DNA of 64,000 nt from NCBI GenBank assembly GCA_905250115.1, contig CAJNOI010000166.1:129153-193152 (forward strand), given 5' to 3'. Source of the stretch: Adineta steineri (Eukaryota > Rotifera > Eurotatoria > Adinetida > Adinetidae). Position numbers and translations under genes: made by a program. Numbering within the stretch: position 1 is the stretch's first letter; each line of letters starts with the position of its first letter. Positions 51,900 to 64,000 of this stretch are shown here, piece by piece. The notes under the pieces were generated by a model, which was given only the letters and a program-made list of their open reading frames with translations, ran no database searches and was not told the origin of the DNA.

Positions 51900-54800
51900 T
51901 TATTTTCCACTCCATGCCATTATCACTTTGCTAAAACCAACAAATACACCTTTGTTTGGTTTACTAAATATATAAAATAAATATTCAAGTTTCGTTTTCA
52001 TTCAATTTATATTCGTCTTACCATTGGAATAAACGTTGTCCTTGATAAACACCATCATGTTTACTTTCTAGAGTGAGATCTATTTTATGGAAAAAACAAA
52101 CAAAGTAATATTTGATTCTTACCTTCATCTTCTAATTCTAACCCAAGGTAGTGATCACTTTTGTCTGGTATAGGGCCAATATATTTAACAGTACCTTTAC
52201 TAATTTTACCACCTGGTCGAGAAAATTTAACTACATCACTGACGTGAATATCAGTAATAGATGATGGAGCATAAGGACGTTTTGGACTATGATTAGATAA
52301 ATATGATTCTTGAATTTTATTAGTAAAATATCTTACCTAGCTGTTTCAATGCTTGCTCGACGATGACGACGATCTATATGAAAATAATATATCATAAGAT
52401 AAAAAAGAAATTATTCTATATATACCATCATGTTGCATATCATCATCGTTATTCATATGTTTACTTGATACATTATAACTATTTGAACGACGTGAATGAT
52501 GTTCAGATTCAGGTATTGTAACACTTCGGTTAAGACCATAATTTTGTTGATATAAATTCGGTGATGATGTTCCTAATGGTGAAGACATATAATCATTTCC
52601 TCTATCTGGTGAACGTTGTCGTTGTGAACGATGTTGATTATCATAATTACCAATATCTAACATATAACAATATCTACATAAAGAATAAATAATAATAAAA
52701 AATAGTAATTTACCTCGATGATGTGGCCCTAAACAAAAAAAGTAAAATAATTATTAAAAAGTACATGCATACAAATAGAAAGCGATCAGTGAAAAATTTG
52801 ACTATTTGTGTAACTACATATATACAGACATATAGAGAGGAACAGTATCAGGTAGCAAAGAAATTATGAAGTTCTATTATGTATCTGTGAGGGTATGTTT
52901 AAGAAAGAGACAAAAGGTTTTCTTTACCGATGTATGGTACTAATGCGTATCTAAAGGTATCTGTGGGCAAAAAAAAACAAGATTTATTGATATTTTGTTT
53001 TGTTTTTGTTATTATCACATATAATGAGATTTATCTTGTACAAATGAAATAATTTTTATTTTGAATTTACCTTCACTTTGTTGAATGTTTTCTTCATTCC
53101 ATTCAACAGATCGTTTCGGTTTTGCTGAACGAATATTTCCTTGTGGTTCAATTGATTTTGAGAATGAATTTGGATAAGTACGATTAAATTCTTCTTGTGT
53201 TGTTGTTGATGAACCATATTTGGATGTATTATGAGGTTGATGATAATTCGTATCAGATTTTATTGATCGATTTATTGCTGATGGGGGTCGATTATTATAA
53301 CGATCAACACTAACTGTTGTTAGATAATTTGTTGAATCACTATTTTCGGACATATTTGGACTATCACTTCGGATAACTAAACAGAAAACAATAGAATCAT
53401 CAGAGAAAATGCTAACATCTTTCTATTTGAACAAAAATCTGTAAACTGTTAGATTATTCTAGAAAACATATACATCAATTGTTACGCATAGATTGCGAAG
53501 CTGGCTCATTTGAGCAGCCAAGCATTTGTTTGAAACACTTACAATTATAGTTATGATTAGTCGTACCTATATATCTATTCCTATTTTATCTTAATTCATA
53601 TTTGTTAGATTATTGTTGCTATCTTATAGGGTTAGATGTCTGCAAATAAAATCGAAGTTTCTCGAGATAAACTGCATACTTATACATCTAGTATTTCATT
53701 CTCAAATAGATTATCCTTGTGATTCAAGGGCAATACTTATTGTACATGTGTTTTCTTAATCTTCGTATGGCGACCACTTATACCCATGAATGTAAGCTTT
53801 TTTTAGATACTATCAAGTGTTCTTTATATGTCAAACATAAACACAAGAGTTTTTACTCGACTGGAACGATTTCTACATAAAATTTTGATACAGTAATATC
53901 TTAGATGATAGTTACTTTTTGACCGTTCACGTTTTGAATCTGTAGTAGGTCCTTTCAATGATGGTGAAGGTTGTATAGTATCATTATGTGATCCTTGTTG
54001 TTGTTGCTGTTGCTGTTGTGGATCATTTCCATATGCTTGTTGAAGTGTTGCACGCCAAGCAAGATTTTGTTGTTGTCTTTGTTGTCCATGTTGTAACCGA
54101 CGATTTTCTTCAAATAATTCATCATTTCGTTGTTTAAGCATTCTAAAAATCAGACATATAAACTTAATTAACTTTTTTTCTTATCTAAGTATATACTTTA
54201 AGTCATTTCGAAGTGCATTAAATTCTTGATAAAGTAATTCATCATTCCGTTTTTTAGCTTCAGTGACCTAGAAAATGCAAAACAGAAAAAAGTAATAATT
54301 ATTTTGAAGAAAATATTTCCTAACTAAAACTATGCATGCACTAATTGAAGCATATAAACCTGAGAGAATTTCTTTTTTCGAGAAAAAAAAGTATCTGATG
54401 CGAATGAAGGATCAAGAATAGAAAGAAGTATTGAGATATTTTTATGAATTTTCTATAGAAAATTTTTAATAAAATCAAACAATTATTTATTTCATATTTT
54501 CGAAAATAATATACTTTTAATTGTAATTCTTCATTTTCTTTTTTTAATTGAGCAATTGTTCGATCAGTTTGATGAAAATGTTGTTTTAATTTATCATTAT
54601 CACTTGTTAATGCACGCATTTGTTTTTCATATGCTTCTGAAAAATAATCAAATAGAAAATATATATATATATATATTTATTTATCAAATAATAACAAACT
54701 TAGTTTCTTTTCTAATGCTTCTTTTTGATGTAATGTAACTTCATCAAGTTTACTTGTACGTGTAACCATTCCATTTTGATGTTGGGAACTTTGCATTTTA

Positions 54801-55674
54801 GCAACTAATTCTTGTTGAATACGTAATTCATTTTGTAAAACATCTTTTTCACGACGAAGTGCTTCTGTTTCAGTATTATTCTAGATTAAAAATATATTTT
54901 AATTAAAACAAAAAAACGATTATAATTTACAGTTGAATGACCATTTTGATATTGAACTGGTACTTTAGCTTTGAGTAGTTTATTTTCTAATTGTAATTCC
55001 TGAATTTCTTTCGTTAAATGCATTATATCAAGTTCTTTTTCTTGTAATTCACGTTGAAGGGTTGTACCATCGCAATCGAATGCAAGTAACTAAATAAGAT
55101 AAAACAAAACGTTGAAATTTTATTCTGATTGATGAGATATTTTAGAGGATAAGTCTAATATTAAACTTACATCCATATTTCCAACGTTCATTTTATTATC
55201 ATCATCATCCATTTTCATCATTGTTGATGTTGATGTTGTTTGTCCTTTAGTTAATATAGGAATTGAATGTTCTGAAGTATCTGATGATGCTCTATCATCA
55301 TTTAATTGTGTTAATAATTTTCCATCATATAAATGTTTTAAAACCATATCAAGTTCTTTTCGTCGTTCATCATTATTTCTCATTGTTGATGATGAATTTG
55401 AACGTGGTAATGTTAAATTAAGACGATCACGTAATTCATCAGCTAATGTTGATGATTTTTCTGAATTATCATTTTGTTCGAGTTTAGATTTATTATTAAA
55501 TAAAGTTGGAATATTTGAATAACTTGAATAATTTCTATTTGGTAAAGTTTTTACACCATCCATCATAAATGATGATATTGAATTTGGTATAGTTAATGAT
55601 GATGATGATGGTGCTTCAACAATATCATCAATTAAATCATGACGCGTTGGACGACCTTCAATTTTTGTAGGCAT
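51900..55674 (-). CDS. Coiled-coil protein with C-terminal CAP-Gly domain
   Basis: Fourteen exons on the minus strand (55171-55674, 54931-55089, 54700-54880, 54515-54636, 54197-54267, 53916-54142, 53071-53376, 52928-52960, 52714-52728, 52426-52656, 52337-52373, 52123-52286, 52022-52067, 51900-51963) give 719 aa. Residues 1-170 are Ser/Asn-rich. About 170-420 is a heptad-rich coiled coil (LQRELQEKELDIMHLTKEI, EALRREKDVLQNELRIQQEL), followed by a Gln run and a basic, disordered linker. The CAP-Gly domain fills the last 75 residues: VKFSRPGGKISKGTVKYIG, YLGLELEDE, SKHDGVYQGQRLFQCKPNKG, VFVGFSKV. CAP-Gly domains bind tubulin and EB1 tails, so a microtubule or centrosome role is likely. The exact orthologue is unclear. 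Exons of 15 and 33 nt are unusual. A splice acceptor lies 10 nt before the ATG. Confidence 0.85.
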
Positions 55675-57211
55675 TTCAAACTATCTAGAATAGAAATAAT
55701 CGAATGAGAAAGAAACAACAGAAAAAGTCAATCAAAAAGAAATACACTTTTAAATATACCCGGAGAAATTGTTCATTGTTATGAATAAGTTCAGACTCAA
55801 CTTAATATATTTTTCTTTATTTCTCTCTTTACTATTGAAAAGAAAAAGAGAGTTACAGAAAAGACGCAATTACGGACATATGCTATTTAAGTATTTTTTT
55901 CGTTGTAACCTATAAATGAAAAAAAAAAGAATAAGACAAATGAGAATTGAAGAAGCTCTATGACAATGACGAGAACAAAAATACTCTTGTCACATCAACT
56001 ATCGTTCACCATTTATGCCTATAAAATTTCAACTTGAATGAAATTTATATGACAAAAAAAAGTTGCTTAGAAATTTTTTTTTCTTCTTTTATTCATTGTT
56101 CATGACTAAATGATTGATTTGACCCTTCATCATGAGTTCTTTCAATGTGATGAATGACAAAATTTCACTTACTTGACCAAGGCAGTTAGCGGCATTCTTT
56201 TTTTTCTCTTTCTCTTTTTACATACTTCCATTTCCATTCAAATATGTACCACGCAACCGACATCCGCCATTCTTTAAATATTCTCCTCGGTTTCTCCACT
56301 GGTTAGCAACAAAATATGATTAAAACTAATAGATGACGCTAGTTACCAATGATTATGTAAGAGCAAAAAATTCATTCAGTCAAAATAGTGAATCGAACAA
56401 GACGGCAATGTACGTGACGTACAATTTCCTTTTCCTATCATAAAAACTAATAAATATTCTAGTAATGTCATTGTATTTCTCTATGAATCTCGCTAGCAAT
56501 TTGTTCTGAAAATTTTCAATTAATTCCGTAATAAAATGCCTTTGCAATTACACACAAAGAACATTCAACTCTTTTTTTTGTACTCTATAACATCCTAATG
56601 AAGAAAAAAAAGAGAACAGGTTTTACGCTATAAAGATAAGAATCGTAAATATATATATATATTCGGTAATTAATGAGTGCAACAAAATATATAAACTTAA
56701 TGTTTTCGAAAGGCTACGAATGATAAAAATGAATTGTAACAATTATAGGTTAAAGTCTATTGGATGAAAAAAAACGAACTTTAAGTATGTACATATTTTT
56801 ATCGTACGATTATCTGTTTAAATCATCAAATAGACTTTGTACCAAATGAATCTAAATAAAAAAGCATCGACTATTTGACTTCGCTTACTTTTCTTTCGAA
56901 AGATTATAAATATTCTCTTATCATATAAAGGTATTTTGTAGTATATGATAACATTGATAATTTTTTTTTTCTTAAATATATTTTGTTTTAAAACATAATC
57001 AATTTTATCTTATATAATAAATATGTTTTGTTTTTAAGTTTGTTTCGAAAATGAAAAAAAGAAAATCACGATTATGAAAGTCCAAAAAGAAAGAATGAAC
57101 ATTATAACAATCAAATATAGAAAGAGATTAATTTAGTTTTTTTTTTTAGGAAGACAATTAGTCAAAGTAAATATATATATAAATATATTGTAGAAATCAA
57201 TACATGGCATT
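55675..57211. other. Intergenic, no gene seen
   Basis: 1.5 kb between two minus-strand genes, AT-rich with poly-A tracts and a TA repeat near 56650-56662. No gene supported. Confidence 0.5.
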
Positions 57212-59926
57212 TTATTTGTTCAATTTCTTTTGTTTAACAATTAAAGCACGAATCTCATCATTTGTACAACATTGATCATATGGAAGACCGTCTGGACTTG
57301 TACCATTGACATCAGCACGCTACAATAAATAAACAAATTTTTCTAAGAATTATAGAGTTTATTATTCTAGATAGGAATTTTTTTTTTGAATTATGCTAGC
57401 AACTGCCCAATGAATAAGAAGATATGTTTCAAGTAATAATATTTTATATCGTTTTTTATACAATTCAGAACGAACCAAAAAGAAAAAAATACGTAAATAA
57501 CGATAGCAACGAAGAAAATTGATAGTCTGAGTAGCGCATTGAAATAATGACAAACTTTGTTATTTTTTAAAATTTCATAATCAAACTAGTTCAAAAAAAA
57601 CACTCATATATACGCACACACACAGAAAAAGAAAAATGCGCTCTCATATATTTACATACAAATAGTAATAATAATAATGATGATGATAATACCGAGATGG
57701 GAGAAGAAGAAGATGATGAATGAAAAAGAAAGAAAGGTGACTAGACACACCGAGAAAATCGAAACCAAATAACACGTATACTATCTACCAGTATAAAAGA
57801 AGACAGGAAAAGTTTATTTAACAAGTTTACATCCTAGTTGTTGTGCAGCTAAAGCAACACAAACACCATCACGACATGATTCACAACCGTGATGTTGTCC
57901 TTTTGGATTTCCAACACGACGATAATGATTTGATTTAATTGATGTTGTTACATTTGGATATTCATGTTCATTAACAATAACAAAGACATTTCTCATAACA
58001 CGACATACTTCTTCTGGGTACCATAATGGTGTACATACATCATTACAACGATCACAGTTTTGTGTAAATAATTTGAAATAAAGTATATGAGATTTACAAT
58101 CATAGAAAAATGATATTTGTCCACGCATTGATGTCCAACAATGTCCACATGAATCACATTCAAAACGTACTTTGGCTATTTCAACATCACATAATGCATC
58201 TGATGGTAATTTACATGTACCATCTATACTCATTGGCATTAATATCCAATGATCAGATGTAAAATAACGACCAAATGTTAATTGAAATTCAGCATGAAAT
58301 ACTAAACACATATCCGAACAAAATTCTTTTTTACTTTCATCAGTTAATGTGGATGCTAATTCATAATCATCTTCAGTACATGATGGAGTAGGTGATGTTC
58401 GCGATGATGTTGATAAAGATTCAGCAAAACCTGATTCATCATCGGTTGTTGTTGTACTTGAACGATGTTTAAATGTTAAATCATCTTTGGATAATAATTC
58501 TTCAACTTGTATACCATTATTTGCAGCAAGTTTTGTTGCAATATGATCAATTGAACAACTTGGACTTGATAATATATCAGCTTCACGAACCATTTTTATA
58601 ATAAATTAAGATTAACTTAAATCGTACTCGTTGTCCTTTTGCTTTCTTGTATATGCAGCGGGTAGCGTCTTGTTTAAGAGAATGTTGCTTCGCCGCGCTT
58701 TTTATATAGTCGGGAGGGTTAAACCCTCGTTCGCTTTCCTTCTATTTTTTTCTTTTCTGTTGTGTTCCTTTGCTTCAGTCTTTCGCATGAGTCACATGCA
58801 TATTAACAAACGTTGCTCGTGTCTACATAAACGTGAGCATTATATTTAAAGGCCATTGAGAACGCTTTTTTTATTCTCTTTCTTCGTTTGTTTGCGAATA
58901 GAAGAAGAATGCGTAAAAGAAAGAGAGAGAGAAAGAGAAAGAAAAGAAACGATCGTCTATTCGTCCGAGGAGAACATTTCTTCAAGTATAGTATATTTGC
59001 GGGCTAATGCTTCACATTCAACCGAATAACCTTCGGTATTTTTTACCAAAATAATCCTTTCAATAATTAGTACTAGATCAATTAGCGTATAGAATTTATT
59101 GACGAGTTCAACGAGCATATTTATTATTTCGTTTAATAATAATAAGTCAGGTTTGCTGATGAAATACCAATAAGAAAAACGCAAAAAAGAAAAAAAGACA
59201 CACCCAAAAATAAATTCTATTTATAGACACAGCGTACTTTTTTTTGTTGCTTTCTCTCTCTTCTTTCTGTATTCATGACAGTTTTATTATTTACAACTGC
59301 GTCGTTCGAGCAATCATCAACAGAATCTATCTACCGTGGTAGACAACTTCTATAGAAAAACAACAAGAAAATGTAAAATAAATCGAAAACGTAGAAATAA
59401 ATTATTCATAATAGACGATAGGTATAATTGACTTATTCTAATCAGAACAATAAAAAATAAAAATATATATTTATTGACGTCAGTAATAGGGAGTATTCAA
59501 GGTAAACAAAAACAAATTACGTACCTGTTCAAGGAGATATTTAACACAATTAGTATGATCTTCATAAATAGCAGCAAGAAGTGGTGTTAAACCAAATTTA
59601 TCTTTACTCTAAATATATAAAAATATATAGTAAAAAAGAAGATTGAATCAAAAATTCTTTACATTAACATTGGCACCATTATTAACAAGTTCTTTTAATA
59701 CATCAAAATTTCCTGCGTCAGCTGCATAATGTAATAATGATCGACCATTCATTTGTTCATTGACTTTCTCCGGATGCTAAACAAAAAAAAGAGAAAATTG
59801 ATCAATTTATTTGAAAAATCTTTGATTATAATTTACTTCTTTAAGAAGTGTTTTTAATGATTGAAGTTCGCCTGTTTTAGCACACCAAATCATGCTTTCA
59901 TTTGTACTTGCGGTTGACTCACTCAT
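57212..59926 (-). CDS. MTPN: Myotrophin (ankyrin-repeat protein)
   Basis: Four exons on the minus strand (59837-59926, 59663-59776, 59525-59608, 57212-57319), all phase 0, give 131 aa against 118 in vertebrates. After a 13-residue N-terminal extension the protein reads IWCAKTGELQSLKTLL, LLHYAADAGNFDVLKELV, TPLLAAIYEDHTNCVKYLL and SPDGLPYDQCCTNDEIRALI, which follow myotrophin's ankyrin repeats one by one. Myotrophin binds capping protein CapZ and regulates actin filament ends (known). Each exon carries roughly one repeat. The last intron (57320-59524) is 2.2 kb and contains a whole gene on the same strand. A splice acceptor (TTTATTTTCAG) lies 35 nt before the ATG. Confidence 0.92.
57814..58593 (-). 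CDS. 3CxxC zinc-finger protein (RTP-like), nested in myotrophin intron
   Basis: Single exon, 259 aa. The first 85 residues are polar and Ser/Thr-rich. The C-terminal 165 residues form a 3CxxC-type zinc domain: CDSC (146-149) with HCW just after, CDRC (180-183) and CESC (237-240), with FYDCKSHILYFKLFTQ and the CxxC-flanking pattern of receptor-transporting proteins (RTP/zf-3CxxC). In vertebrates RTPs help chemosensory receptors reach the membrane and some act in antiviral defence. There is no C-terminal membrane segment here, so a soluble role is more likely. It lies wholly in intron 3 of myotrophin in the same orientation, so it needs its own promoter or alternative processing. Confidence 0.8.
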   Translation of the reverse strand: MVREADILSSPSCSIDHIATKLAANNGIQVEELLSKDDLTFKHRSSTTTTDDESGFAESLSTSSRTSPTPSCTEDDYELASTLTDESKKEFCSDMCLVFHAEFQLTFGRYFTSDHWILMPMSIDGTCKLPSDALCDVEIAKVRFECDSCGHCWTSMRGQISFFYDCKSHILYFKLFTQNCDRCNDVCTPLWYPEEVCRVMRNVFVIVNEHEYPNVTTSIKSNHYRRVGNPKGQHHGCESCRDGVCVALAAQQLGCKLVK

Positions 59927-62900
59927 TGATAAAAATTATAAAATAGATAAATCAAAGATATCTGAAAATAAATATATTGATGTATCATGCTAGAGAATCT
60001 AATCATATAAAAATGTCTGAAAACGATAGTTTTATTTATTTGATATGAAATATAATCAATCAATGTTAGAAAAGATTATATTGAATGATTTAATGATATT
60101 TTCTTTTTTATATTTTATTTTAAGTTTTTATCTAATAAACAAAATATACGTTGTACTAATTAATCTTTTTTTCTGTTCGAGACAGTATTTTTTGTTTTGC
60201 ACTTTGTACCACACGAACGAGATTGCACTTTCTTTACAATTTAGTAAAAAAAGAAACTAGGATGATTTATCATGCAAATATTTGCTGTGAAGGTAATACT
60301 GTGTAACCTGTAGAGAGATGAGAGACAAAAACATTGTAAACAAAAATATTTTTCTTCTATTGATCACTTCTATAAAAAAAACTTTTAAACATGTGAGTTT
60401 TAAATATAAAATAGTTGAAACTATTTTAAAACATGTTTGTCTAGCATACATAGAAAATGTGAATAAATTCAATAGAAAATGTTTTCGAAGGCAAATTTAA
60501 AAATCATATTCAGTTTTCAGAGGAGAAAATGTGACTGGAACTAATATTCGTTAATCTAATATTTACAATTAGTTATTGACGGAATATGAGTGAATTTCCT
60601 CTTTATATTTCTGTCGAAGGACTCGTAAGGATACAGTGCATGCTAATCTTCTATTTTAGTCTTTATTTCTTAGCTCATGACAGATTTCAATGAGTTCAAG
60701 AACAGCTTAAAAGTATTCGTGCTTCTAACATATCAGTGAAGAATTATGATTATTGCACTCTGAGTAAAATATTTATCGAAATATAAGACCAATGAGTCTT
60801 GTCTAAAATTGAATCTATTATTATTTTATAGAGAATTCGAAAAATGTAAAACAAAACAAACATATCTTTCTATGAATATTCGACTTTTCATAAACTTGAC
60901 TATTGTGTCCTTTTATAGTGATTAACGATTAATTTTTTCTTTTCTTTTACGAATTGAATATCTTGAGATATAAATATTCATTTTCTTATTCATATTAAAA
61001 TCTTATTGGAGCTAGAAACTGAAGTCGATAGTACAAAATCATTCTTATATTAGAAGATTTCTTCGAAAAAATCAAAACGAATGTCTATCATTTACCATAC
61101 ATAGTAATCTCCAGATTTGTCCTTACTTCATATTCTTATTTTTCCAAAATCGATTTTCAACATGATGCATGGAATTTTCATCAAACTTTCTACAGATGCT
61201 CGACCTATAAAGGTACAAGTGTAAAAATATCTTCATGGCTTTAGCTCTTTTCGATCGGAAAATATACAGGTATCAAGGGAAGCTTGTCTCATTTGAAAGA
61301 AAACTCCTTAGTACTTCAGATGAGGGAACGGATTTTTTTTCTTTTAGTGGGATCTACAAAACTTTGAAGTTCTGAAAACCTTCAATTGCTCATAGATTGA
61401 GAGTCAAATAAAAAATTCTTTCTCATCATCTGAAGAAGGATATATCTGTCTATCAAATTAAAAAAACATAGTTTAATAGAGTAAACTATAGTGAAGAAAA
61501 ATTTGTTCAGGGATTGATATTTTGCAAAAAAACTCAGTTTTTGGAAAAACGATAAACAAGTCTTTTTTTGTGGATATTACTTGCAACCAACATAAAAATT
61601 TAAGAATTGAATGCGAATGGTACATACACGTCACAATGGATTTCACTATGATTATTGCGATATATCCCGCGATAGATGTTTTTGTTTTGAAATAAAATGA
61701 AAATATCAACTAGTCATTTTTCGGATCTATATAAGTAATAATAGTTCCAACTAACTTAAGGTTTTTTTACGAAAATCCCATAAAAAATTTAGAGATTCAA
61801 TAATATCTTTGCGGATTTATAAAGAAGACACCTCAAACATCATGTCCATCTGTTTATCTCAAAATCCATTTTTTGGAGAGTGAGCATGCCTTAAAGATTT
61901 TATTCCATACATATCGTAATTCAATAACACCTTCTACCGTGTTGAAAACCCTTTAGCATTGGAAATATTGCAACGGAAACTGTGGTAAGAATAAGTAGGT
62001 TCTGACCACCAAGGTTATTAATTTTCAATAGGGAAATCAATAACTTTGATAATTAGAACGTATTTATCAGCACTACAATTTCCTCTAGTGTACTTGTTTT
62101 CAATGATAAGAAATTTGTCACACGATAGAAGATACCGGTACATTCTACTGTGTAAGGAATATTTCACATTTAGTTATGAGAAGTAATTATAACTGTAAAA
62201 TTATCCATCAATGAGGATATGAAATGAGGTCAAAGTTTGGCATTACGATTTGGGATAAATGAAAATCAGCCAACAAAAACTAATTTAATGTAATATGTAT
62301 AACTTACTCATTGTTCAAGGATTCTAATTATATTCGTCTAGAATTCTATTACGTCACAATTACATTGCTCCTATCAAGATAAAGTAAAAGAAGCTTATTA
62401 TTTATTACAATTGTCTCAGTACGTATAAGAAAAAGTTCAGTAGACGAATGAATAGCAACAGTTTTTATGAAAATATTAAATCGAAAGCTATTGATAGAAA
62501 AAGAAAAGCCTTGGTTTTATTTGTTTCTATTAGACTAACTTAGATATAAAATTCTCAGACACCATAATTATATCTTAAAAGTAAAAACTTAAGTGATTTA
62601 TAACGACTAAACTTTTTTTTCTAATATACATCTAACTATTCGCTATTCAAAAAAGTAATTATAGATCTCACTATTCATAATAAACCTCTCAGAAGTATGT
62701 CTATTATTATAGTCAAAACTGAACAGTATGAATCTAGGTTAAAATTAATTTCCGCTTGACTTGACCTTAATATGATCGCGTTTTTGACTTAATGAATTGT
62801 GAATAATCGCCTAAGGTCATCTATTAGAAAAAAATAAGTCAAGTCAAGCATGACTTACTTAAAATTCATTCAATTTTAAAATTAGTTAAAGATACAGACA

Positions 62901-64000
62901 CTTTTGAGTTTTAAAATTTGAATTCATTATCAAAATTTACTAATTGATGTGATACAGTGTATCATACAAAAGAATTTTGTTTATTTCGAGTGTAATAAAA
63001 TCAATCTTTTACGTTATTAAAAGGTAATTTCTATTGCTTAATCTCGAAAAGTAGATAAAGTCAAGACTTAATCATAAAAATAAATCTAAAATTCTTTACG
63101 AAACCCACTCTATATAATCTTATTATATGCGACTAATAAAAATTATTTGCTTCGGTACTTTCTTTTGAAATGTGTAAGATTCTTATCGTTAATAAATTCC
63201 TAAAAATATAACAAATAAAATGTATACTTGTTTGTTGCCAATAATATTAACATAATTGAAATTTGTCAAAGTCATGTGATACTATTTCCTTTACAGAATA
63301 TTAATCAAACAATGAGTCATCTAAAAAATTTGATATGTTATTACTAAATCAACGAAAATATAAGCCAAAAAAAAGATATGGATATAAAGATATTTTATTT
63401 GTCGATACACATAGTTTTAACCAATGAAAAAATATTATCAAGATTTATAACGCCATCTAGCGAAAATATTTTTTCTGAGAAAAAATTTAATTATATAATT
63501 TATAAAAGGAAATTTAATTTTTTTAAATTCAATTATCAATTGATTTAAGATGATCGTCGATGATTGGTCAGTTTAGAAAATAAACAAATTTATAATAGTC
63601 GACTTCTGACTGTCATGAGTATGACGTTCGTCATGTCATGATGTACTTCTGCTTTGGCAATGTATTTTTCTTTTTTTTTTTCAATAATACTTGAAAAATT
63701 TGTACTCCCGCCTATTTTCTTTTTGTAGATTTCTATTTTTCTATTAACAATCAAAACAAACGAGGTAAAATTGCTTTGTCTTTTTTTTTTCTTTTCTACA
63801 AATTATTATTTTTCGTCGAAATCTTTTTTCTTTTCTATTAAAATTTATAATAATTTATATTCTACTCATATCCTTAGGAAGCTTATCGAATAATTTAATA
63901 ATGGGATATTCGTAAGTATCAATATAAAACTAAAATGAATGTATTATTAAAATCCGTAAAATATTGAATGTCCAAACTTAGTTTTGATGTCGTTTTTTTT
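59927..64000. other. Gene-free 4 kb to window end
   Basis: AT-rich; no open frame with splice-compatible extension or recognisable product on either strand. A somewhat more complex patch at about 61130-61450 could be an old repeat but has no partner that I could find in this window. The myotrophin promoter should lie at its left edge. Confidence 0.45.

Noticed and set aside
63600-63670. ATGACGTTCGTCAT palindrome with TTTGGCAAT downstream, recalling ATGACATTCGTCATTTGGCAAT near 22264
   Set aside because: The similarity is too short to call a repeat family or an RNA gene from this window alone.

Overview
This is a metazoan nuclear contig: AT-rich, with intron-split genes, GT-AG splice sites and very short introns (mostly about 50-65 bp). 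It carries animal-specific families: a kainate-type glutamate receptor, a Rap2-like GTPase, AKAP7, REPS, myotrophin, a K50 homeobox and DUF7042/7044 secreted proteins. Small introns, low GC, rotifer-like Cys-rich membrane proteins and degenerate TGTGGG-type telomere-like arrays suggest a bdelloid rotifer (Adineta/Rotaria type). That placement is inference. I reconstructed 21 genes by reading exons and checking that every splice junction keeps the reading frame.

Layout. 1-6.3 kb: a type II Cys-rich/lectin-like membrane protein (+) and a Rap2-like GTPase (-). 9.5-14.2 kb: a 20-exon kainate-type glutamate receptor (+). 14.7-20.5 kb (-): an ABHD17-like depalmitoylase only 99 bp downstream of an AKAP7-like gene. 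The 2.8-kb intron of AKAP7 contains a complete opposite-strand gene for a secreted cupin/JmjC-like EF-hand protein. 21.6-30.6 kb (-): a DUF7044/DUF7042 secreted protein, a macrodomain protein and an orphan GPCR. 33.5-39.6 kb: a homeobox gene and a FAM234-like gene (+), a type II membrane glycoprotein (-) and an unrecognised protein (+). 42.2-48.9 kb: a small membrane protein (+), then GPATCH2-like, REPS-like and a small secreted protein (all -). 49.9-55.7 kb: an SDR-like protein (+) converging on a coiled-coil CAP-Gly protein (-). 57.2-59.9 kb (-): myotrophin, with a 3CxxC zinc-finger gene inside its intron. The last 4 kb and the gaps at 6.3-9.5, 30.6-33.5 and 39.6-42.2 kb show no gene.

Themes. 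Several signalling and scaffold genes carry unusual lipid-anchor signals: the Rap2-like protein ends in five cysteines before SSS, and the AKAP7-like protein ends GCCSCCSII, a CAAX-type end, next to a depalmitoylase-family gene that lacks its own usual N-terminal Cys cluster. Two genes are nested in introns. Nine genes have a 3' splice acceptor 10-35 nt before the start codon, which means 5'UTR introns or spliced-leader trans-splicing. Two inverted copies of a fold-back element with a telomere-like core lie at 21.8 and 49.3 kb. No rRNA, tRNA, CRISPR or autonomous transposon genes were seen.
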